Shown: positions 59,493 through 64,000 of the stretch, piece by piece
How positions within the stretch are numbered: the stretch's first letter is position 1
Layout: each line of letters begins with the position of its first letter
Assembly (NCBI RefSeq): GCF_000214375.1
Contig: NC_015578.1
Coordinates: 930,001 to 994,000, forward strand
Length of the DNA: 64,000 nucleotides
DNA from: Treponema primitia ZAS-2
Lineage (GTDB): Bacteria > Spirochaetota > Spirochaetia > Treponematales > Breznakiellaceae
Reading direction: 5' to 3'
Made by a program: the position numbers and the translations under genes
The notes under the pieces: model-generated
Database searches by the model: none
Seen by the model: only the letters and a program-made list of their open reading frames with translations
What the model was told of the DNA's origin: nothing

Positions 59493-60779
59493 ATGAGTTG
59501 CTTAAAAAACAAAAGCCCCGGCCTCTTCACTGCGGCCCTGGCCCTTTCCGCTTTGCTGTCTGTTTCCTGTGAGCAGCCGGAAACAGACATCCTGGCCCTG
59601 GTGGACCAAAAGGTCTGGGAAGCCAATGCCCCCAGGATTCAGGTGTCCTATGAGGTGGATTCCGATAAGGGGCTTACTATCCCTTCGGTGTCCAGCGAGG
59701 CTAAACAGCGTTTGCCCTTTACGGTAAGTTACACTCCTATAAACCAGGAATGGGCCTTTGCCCAATGGACGGCTTATCATGATTCGACGCCTTTGACTTC
59801 CGGGGATATTTACTTTGAAAATAGCAGTAATACTGTTACTCAGGTTATCATCCTTACGGATAAGTATGATCGGATCACGTTGAAACCCCAGTTGGAGGAA
59901 CGGCTCCGGGTTTGGGACTGGCGCCCCAACGGGGGTACGGATACCCCGCTGGTTAAGAATACCTCCATCGTGGTGCGCTTTACCCAGAACATTGCAGGTG
60001 AATCCTTTATCATCAGAAACGAACAGGGGCGGCTTCAATACGATGAAAACTATGAGCCCGTATACCGGGCTGCTGGCGAGTTCAGAAATATTACCATCCT
60101 GGGCAGCTCCTACGGAAACGAGCCGGTAAATTTCGCCCGGTACTTTAACGATCCGGTGATACAGGGGGATACCCTGAGGCTGGAGCCCAATCCCCTTGAT
60201 GCCATACCATCCTACAGTTATATTACGGTAATACTTGGCCAGGGGATAAACAGCTCCGGAACCCAGGTAACCCTGTCGGCGCCTTTCCTGTTCCAATACG
60301 CAGTGAGTAATAAATTCGATGATGAAGGCCCGCACATCCTGTTCTTCGGCGTTAGCGGGGACGATGGGGAAACCCTGAGCTTCGCGGCGGTGGGGGAGGA
60401 GGATGCCCCCGTCGGGGACTTTACCCTGCACCCGGGGGTCCCCCTGTACTTTATGGTTTCCGCCAATGATACAATATCCGGGATGAATATCGGGCAAATC
60501 CGCATCACCGAAATTGCTGAAGGCGTCTCCTATCCGCCCCAGGCCCACTGGTACACCGGGGATTACAATGATCCCCTGCGGCAAAACCTGATAAAAAATG
60601 CGGAAAAGATATACGACAGCAGCGGAACCAATAAGCTGGAGGGAATACACATTTTCTCCTACACCCCCCTGGCCCGGACCGAGACTTACGACTATACCGG
60701 CCCCATGGAACTACAGGTCGATGTATTGGATCCCCAGGGTAATAGTACTACCCGGAGCTACCCGGTTTACCGGGAATAG
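59493..60779 (+). CDS. Lipoprotein with Ig-like domains (cassette 1, third gene)
   Basis: The 428-residue protein starts at the ATG at 59493 after GTGAGG, 13 bp beyond the beta-helix gene. The signal sequence ends ALLSVSCEQ. The mature part looks like bacterial Ig-like sandwiches: IQVSYEVDSDKGLTIPS, FTVSYTPINQEWAFAQWTAY, NTSIVVRFTQNIAGESF and YSYITVILGQGINSSGTQVTL. A protein of this kind is not seen after cassette 2 within the window, which ends first. Function unknown; probably part of the same surface structure. Confidence 0.72.
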   Translation: MSCLKNKSPGLFTAALALSALLSVSCEQPETDILALVDQKVWEANAPRIQVSYEVDSDKGLTIPSVSSEAKQRLPFTVSYTPINQEWAFAQWTAYHDSTPLTSGDIYFENSSNTVTQVIILTDKYDRITLKPQLEERLRVWDWRPNGGTDTPLVKNTSIVVRFTQNIAGESFIIRNEQGRLQYDENYEPVYRAAGEFRNITILGSSYGNEPVNFARYFNDPVIQGDTLRLEPNPLDAIPSYSYITVILGQGINSSGTQVTLSAPFLFQYAVSNKFDDEGPHILFFGVSGDDGETLSFAAVGEEDAPVGDFTLHPGVPLYFMVSANDTISGMNIGQIRITEIAEGVSYPPQAHWYTGDYNDPLRQNLIKNAEKIYDSSGTNKLEGIHIFSYTPLARTETYDYTGPMELQVDVLDPQGNSTTRSYPVYRE

Positions 60780-60799
60780 GGGAGAGTTTTGCTCGTTGC

Positions 60800-60977
60800 A
60801 AAAAAGGGCGCCTGGCGCTATTTTGGTGAAGCTTACCTAACTCACAGCTCAAACGCACGAGTATTTGTGTGTAAACGCACGTTTTCTGTTTTGTGTGTAT
60901 TGCACAGGTTTTTGAGTCTAAATGCACTATTTCTGTTGATCTTGCAAAGCTGCAAAAGAATACATAAAATCGTATCT
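60800..60977 (+). promoter_or_regulatory. Shared upstream region of lipoprotein cassette 2, with tandem repeats
   Basis: The first 19 bp are identical to 54108-54126. Four direct repeats follow: AAACGCACGAGTATTTGTGTGT (60851), AAACGCACGTTTTCTGTTTT (60873), ATTGCACAGGTTTTTGAGTCT (60899) and AAATGCACTATTTCTGTTGA (60920), spaced 22, 26 and 21 bp. A -10 candidate TACATA (60961-60966) lies 11 nt before the ATG, and there is no SD. Confidence 0.7.
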
Positions 60978-62747
60978 ATGAAAAAGCGAGGGAAGGTTTT
61001 TTTCAGCGGGCTCCTGCTTGCGGCGGGGATCCTGGTCAGCGCCTGTAACCAGGCGGTGGGGTCCGAAAACTCGGGGGATCTTTTGCAGACTATCCTGGTT
61101 TATGGGGGGACCGAGGTGCTTCAGCTCCAGGGGGTTCACCGGGAGTGGCCGGGCTTTGATCCCCGGGAAACCGAATACACCCTGGCAGTCCCAGCGCATA
61201 TAGAGAGCATAACTCTGGAAGCGGCGCCCCGGGACATCAGTGTCCGAATCAGCCCCCAGAAGCAAATAGAGAAACATTTTTCCTACGGCGAAAGCGCGGA
61301 GATCACCTTTACGGTATACTCTGCGGACTGGGGCTCGGTGCAGACCTATACAATAACGGCGTCCCGGGAAAGCCCGGTATCCCGCAATGCGGCGCTTGCG
61401 GAAGTATGGGTGCGGGATCAGAACGGGAACCAGTGGCCCTTTTCCGATTATACTGGGGAAGACGGCAAAAATTTGAATTTTTTCCCGAGCGTAACGAGTT
61501 ATTTCCTGAAAGCGCCCAGTACCATGAGCCAAATCGCCCTGGTCTGTACCCCTGCGGACACCAAGGCCGAAATAAGCGGGACTGAAACCTATCCCCTGAG
61601 TTTCGACGGTCCCCGGGAGATACCCATACGGGTAACTGCCCAGGATGGGACCGGGGAAACCTACACCTTTACGGTTACCCGAACTGCCCCGGACCCGGAA
61701 AACAACACCCTGCGGCATCTGTGGGTAAACGGCCTGGTGATTGATGAATCCGACGACAAGGTAAGCGTAAGCACCGGTCCGGAAGGGAATCTGGTTTATA
61801 CAATAAAGGTACCCTACAATGAAAAAGCGACCCTCCGTGCGGAAGCGGCGGAATACGGGGCAACCATAGCCGATGGGGCCGGAGCCGGACTGACTTCCGG
61901 AGACAGCGCAGTAACCGAAGAAAGGGAACTCAGCTTTGATGGGACGGATACCCTGAGCTATACCATGAAGGTCCAGTCCGAAGGCGGGAGCCAGGAGTAC
62001 ACGGTCAACTTGGTCCGTATGTCCATCGATGCAGAACTTTCCGGTATCAGCATAAACGGCGCGCCCCTGTCAGGATTTGACCGGACCATTATGAGCTACG
62101 GCAGTTCCACAACACCAAAAATTACCACCACTGCTGAAACAATAAATGTGTCCGGCACGCTTTCTGATCCTAATGGGGCGGTGAACGCCCTGGACAATCA
62201 TCCCCTGGCCCTGGGATCAAACCGGCTGACCCTGACGGTAAATGCCGAGGACCCCGGATACCGCAATACCTATACTATCTGGGTAAGGCGCAACTCCATC
62301 CCCGGCACTGGAAGCGAGCCTGGTGGTGGAACTGACCCCGGTGGTGGAACCGATCCTGGCGGTGGGACTGACCCCGGTGGCGGGACTGACCCTGGCGGTG
62401 GAACCGACTCCGGTAGCGGCGGTGCTGCGCCGGCCTTTACCCTTTCTCTGCCTACGGAAATAACGGGTATCACAGGTAGTCCTGCGGATGGAACGGCGCT
62501 TATCTATAAACAGGGGACTGTGGGTGATTCCGACAAACCCCGCAGCTTTACGGTAAGCGTACCTACCGGGCAGGGACTTACCGTATATGGCTGGTATGTG
62601 GATGGGCTGCAACGAGGCAGTGAATATTCCTTCAATGTGGACGCGGTAAGCTACCCGCTGGGGACTCATAGGGTGAGTGTTATCATCCTTAAGAATGGGA
62701 AACACTATTCCTATGAAAAGACCTTTACTGTTCATTATGATAAGTAG
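60978..62747 (+). CDS. Surface lipoprotein with cadherin-like repeats (cassette 2)
   Basis: The 589-residue paralogue of the gene at 54247 starts at the ATG at 60978; the upstream in-frame extension covers the repeat region. A signal ends GILVSACNQ. The same order of cadherin-like sandwiches is present (EYTLAVPAHIESITLEA, QTYTITASRESPVSRN, NQWPFSDYTGEDG, TYTFTVTRTAPDPENN). Before the last domain is a hinge of about six GTDPGG hexapeptides (18-bp repeats, 62320-62420), absent from the first copy. Similarity to cassette 1 is strongest in VSRNAALAEVWVRDQNGN / VSKNTNLASVWVADKDGN. Confidence 0.75.
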   Translation: MKKRGKVFFSGLLLAAGILVSACNQAVGSENSGDLLQTILVYGGTEVLQLQGVHREWPGFDPRETEYTLAVPAHIESITLEAAPRDISVRISPQKQIEKHFSYGESAEITFTVYSADWGSVQTYTITASRESPVSRNAALAEVWVRDQNGNQWPFSDYTGEDGKNLNFFPSVTSYFLKAPSTMSQIALVCTPADTKAEISGTETYPLSFDGPREIPIRVTAQDGTGETYTFTVTRTAPDPENNTLRHLWVNGLVIDESDDKVSVSTGPEGNLVYTIKVPYNEKATLRAEAAEYGATIADGAGAGLTSGDSAVTEERELSFDGTDTLSYTMKVQSEGGSQEYTVNLVRMSIDAELSGISINGAPLSGFDRTIMSYGSSTTPKITTTAETINVSGTLSDPNGAVNALDNHPLALGSNRLTLTVNAEDPGYRNTYTIWVRRNSIPGTGSEPGGGTDPGGGTDPGGGTDPGGGTDPGGGTDSGSGGAAPAFTLSLPTEITGITGSPADGTALIYKQGTVGDSDKPRSFTVSVPTGQGLTVYGWYVDGLQRGSEYSFNVDAVSYPLGTHRVSVIILKNGKHYSYEKTFTVHYDK

Positions 62748-62759
62748 GGGGAGGAAATA

Positions 62760-64000
62760 ATGAAAAAAGCCAATCGAATAATTATTCTGTGGGCCCTGGT
62801 ATGTATCTTTCTCCTCTGGGGATGTTCCGATATATTAAAAGAATCGGTAAATTTTGAGCTGCCTGAAAACAAGGGCCTGGTCCTGGTAATCATCAACGGT
62901 TCTGATGGTGCGGGGCGTACCTTGCTGCCCAAAGCCCCGGATTTTGTCCGCTACGATCTGGTCTTTACCAAAGGCGCCGCTGAGGAATCCTATCCGGATT
63001 GGAAAACCACTGATGTAATAAGCCTGAACGTGGGGGAGTGGGCCCTGGAACTTACCGCCTATGTGGCCGGAGCTGCATTGCCCCTGGCTGCCGCCAAGGG
63101 CAATGCCACAGTAACGGTAAGCCCAAGCGCCCCCGCCACAGTAAACGTAAGCCTCTATGCCCTTACCGGCGGACAGGGGACCCTTAGTTACAATATCACG
63201 CTGCCCACAGATTTGAGTTCCGCCCAAATGATTGTGAGCCCCTTTGCCGGGGGAAGCGATCAAACGGTGGATTTACTGCTTAGCGGCGCTTCCGGTTCCC
63301 TGCCCCTAGCATCGGGAGATTATCGTTTAACCCTGACCCTGAATAAGGACGGACTCCCTGCGGGAAAAACCGTTGCCCTGCAGATCTACGACAATCTAGT
63401 GACCGAAGCGACGTATGAATTTAAAGATGCCGACTTTAGTTCCGCAGTAACCATAAGCGGCCCGGTTCCAACAAAAACGGGGTATACGGTAACGGAGATA
63501 TATATTTATAGCAGCGCCGGTCAGAAGATTGATGCAGCAGTTGGGGGTATAAACACGGCAAAAACCGCATGGTCCTTCACGGTGCCATCGGGGTATGAAT
63601 CGGTGTATTTTAAGGTGGAAGTGTGTAAAGATGGAACCCTTGCCCCAAAATTTCTCAGCAAACCCATTGCCCTTGACCAACTGCAAAGCCATGATGGGGA
63701 GGGAGCAATAGCGCTGGACTTTACGTATGCTATTACCATTCCCACAAGTTTAAGCGGCGGCAGTGTTACTGCGGTCCCTGTGGAAGCCTTTGAGGGGCAG
63801 ACCGTTACCCTTACGATGCACCCGGATAGCGGTAAGCAGTTTAAGGGGGGGAGCCTGAAATACAAGGGTATCACCCAGGAAAAGGGTGTCATTCTGGAAA
63901 CACAGACGGTTTCTGGTGATGAAACTGCGTCCTTTGTCATGCCTGCGGAGGATGTGGGCATTGCTGCGGAGTTTAAAACGCCGCTTACGGCAGGGTTGTT
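62760..64000 (+). CDS. Lipoprotein, paralogue of the beta-helix lipoprotein; runs off the window
   Basis: The frame is open from the ATG at 62760 (GGGGGAGG upstream) to the end of the window, at least 413 codons. The signal sequence ends FLLWGCSD. The mature part follows the same plan as the gene at 56255: KGLVLVIINGSDGAGRTLLP / GLVRLNLDNGSPLNRSLLP, AGKTVALQIYDNLVTEATYEF / AGKTEAVHIYDNLDTRADYAF, and VPVEAFEGQTVTLTMHPDSGKQFKGG / DLTEAFEGDKITLNIAPATGKQLEGG (pairs cut to short parts). Whether the beta-helix array follows cannot be seen. It is the second gene of cassette 2. Confidence 0.75.
   Translation, partial: MKKANRIIILWALVCIFLLWGCSDILKESVNFELPENKGLVLVIINGSDGAGRTLLPKAPDFVRYDLVFTKGAAEESYPDWKTTDVISLNVGEWALELTAYVAGAALPLAAAKGNATVTVSPSAPATVNVSLYALTGGQGTLSYNITLPTDLSSAQMIVSPFAGGSDQTVDLLLSGASGSLPLASGDYRLTLTLNKDGLPAGKTVALQIYDNLVTEATYEFKDADFSSAVTISGPVPTKTGYTVTEIYIYSSAGQKIDAAVGGINTAKTAWSFTVPSGYESVYFKVEVCKDGTLAPKFLSKPIALDQLQSHDGEGAIALDFTYAITIPTSLSGGSVTAVPVEAFEGQTVTLTMHPDSGKQFKGGSLKYKGITQEKGVILETQTVSGDETASFVMPAEDVGIAAEFKTPLTAGL

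Noticed and set aside
60789-60977. Longer N-terminus for the cassette 2 lipoprotein
   Set aside because: The extension would translate the shared upstream box and direct repeats; the ATG at 60978 starts a proper lipoprotein signal.

Overview
The window looks like chromosome of a host-associated spirochaete, most likely a Treponema of the termite-gut type (inference). The evidence is a GC-rich genome, many loose-lipobox spirochaetal lipoproteins, a beta-barrel porin ending in Phe, a class II (B12) ribonucleotide reductase, HtpG, LuxS, a DUF3842 protein and an Rpn-type PD-(D/E)XK protein. I saw no rRNA, tRNA, CRISPR array or complete insertion sequence.

Layout. 1-3.4 kb: an exported double alpha/beta-hydrolase, flanked by two copies of the 3' end of a thiamine-transporter ATPase gene. 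3.4-7.6 kb: thiBPQ (minus) under a TPP riboswitch. 7.6-10.6 kb: larE-larC-larB (minus), which makes the nickel-pincer cofactor. 10.6-11.1 kb: a composite hairpin repeat. 11.1-13.3 kb: nitroreductase, DUF3842 and MFS operon (minus). 13.4-21.7 kb: a histidine operon (hisG-B-H-F-AIE-C-D, then ybaK) with a classical attenuator, a leader peptide carrying five His codons, a HisA-HisI-HisE fusion and a HisD-radical SAM fusion. 22-23.2 kb: a porin. 23.2-24.6 kb: radA. 24.66-25.2 kb: the second composite repeat, inverted relative to the first. 25.2-29.1 kb: a pre-peptidase-domain lipoprotein, a cyclase and htpG (minus).

29.4-33.3 kb: a hybrid histidine kinase with a CxxCH haem motif, followed directly by ResB and CcsA, the cytochrome c synthesis pair. 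33.4-36 kb: an unassigned radical SAM protein with a small four-cysteine partner (minus). 36.1-41.1 kb: ptsI, der, a merR-type gene and an Rsm22-like methyltransferase. 41.1 kb: a solo copy of the hairpin repeat. 41.3-45.3 kb: an acyltransferase followed by znuACB (minus). 45.4-47.8 kb: a glycosyltransferase and a HAD phosphatase (minus). 47.9-48.9 kb: an Rpn-like gene with a duplicated 3' tail. 49-52.5 kb: nrdJ behind tandem NrdR-like boxes. 52.6-54 kb: an FMN enzyme and luxS. 54.2-64 kb: two paralogous lipoprotein cassettes, each behind the same upstream sequence with tandem ~22-bp repeats; the second runs off the window.

The most unusual signals are four. (i) A ~120-140 bp hairpin repeat family has long arms that differ between copies yet stay complementary within each copy; it is assembled into ~500-bp composite elements. 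(ii) The his operon has attenuation and two unusual fusions. (iii) A putative haem sensor kinase is transcribed with its own cytochrome c maturation genes. (iv) At least eight first genes of transcripts have a -10 box only 6-12 nt before the ATG and no Shine-Dalgarno, which suggests leaderless mRNAs. All function calls are by reading motifs; no database search was possible.
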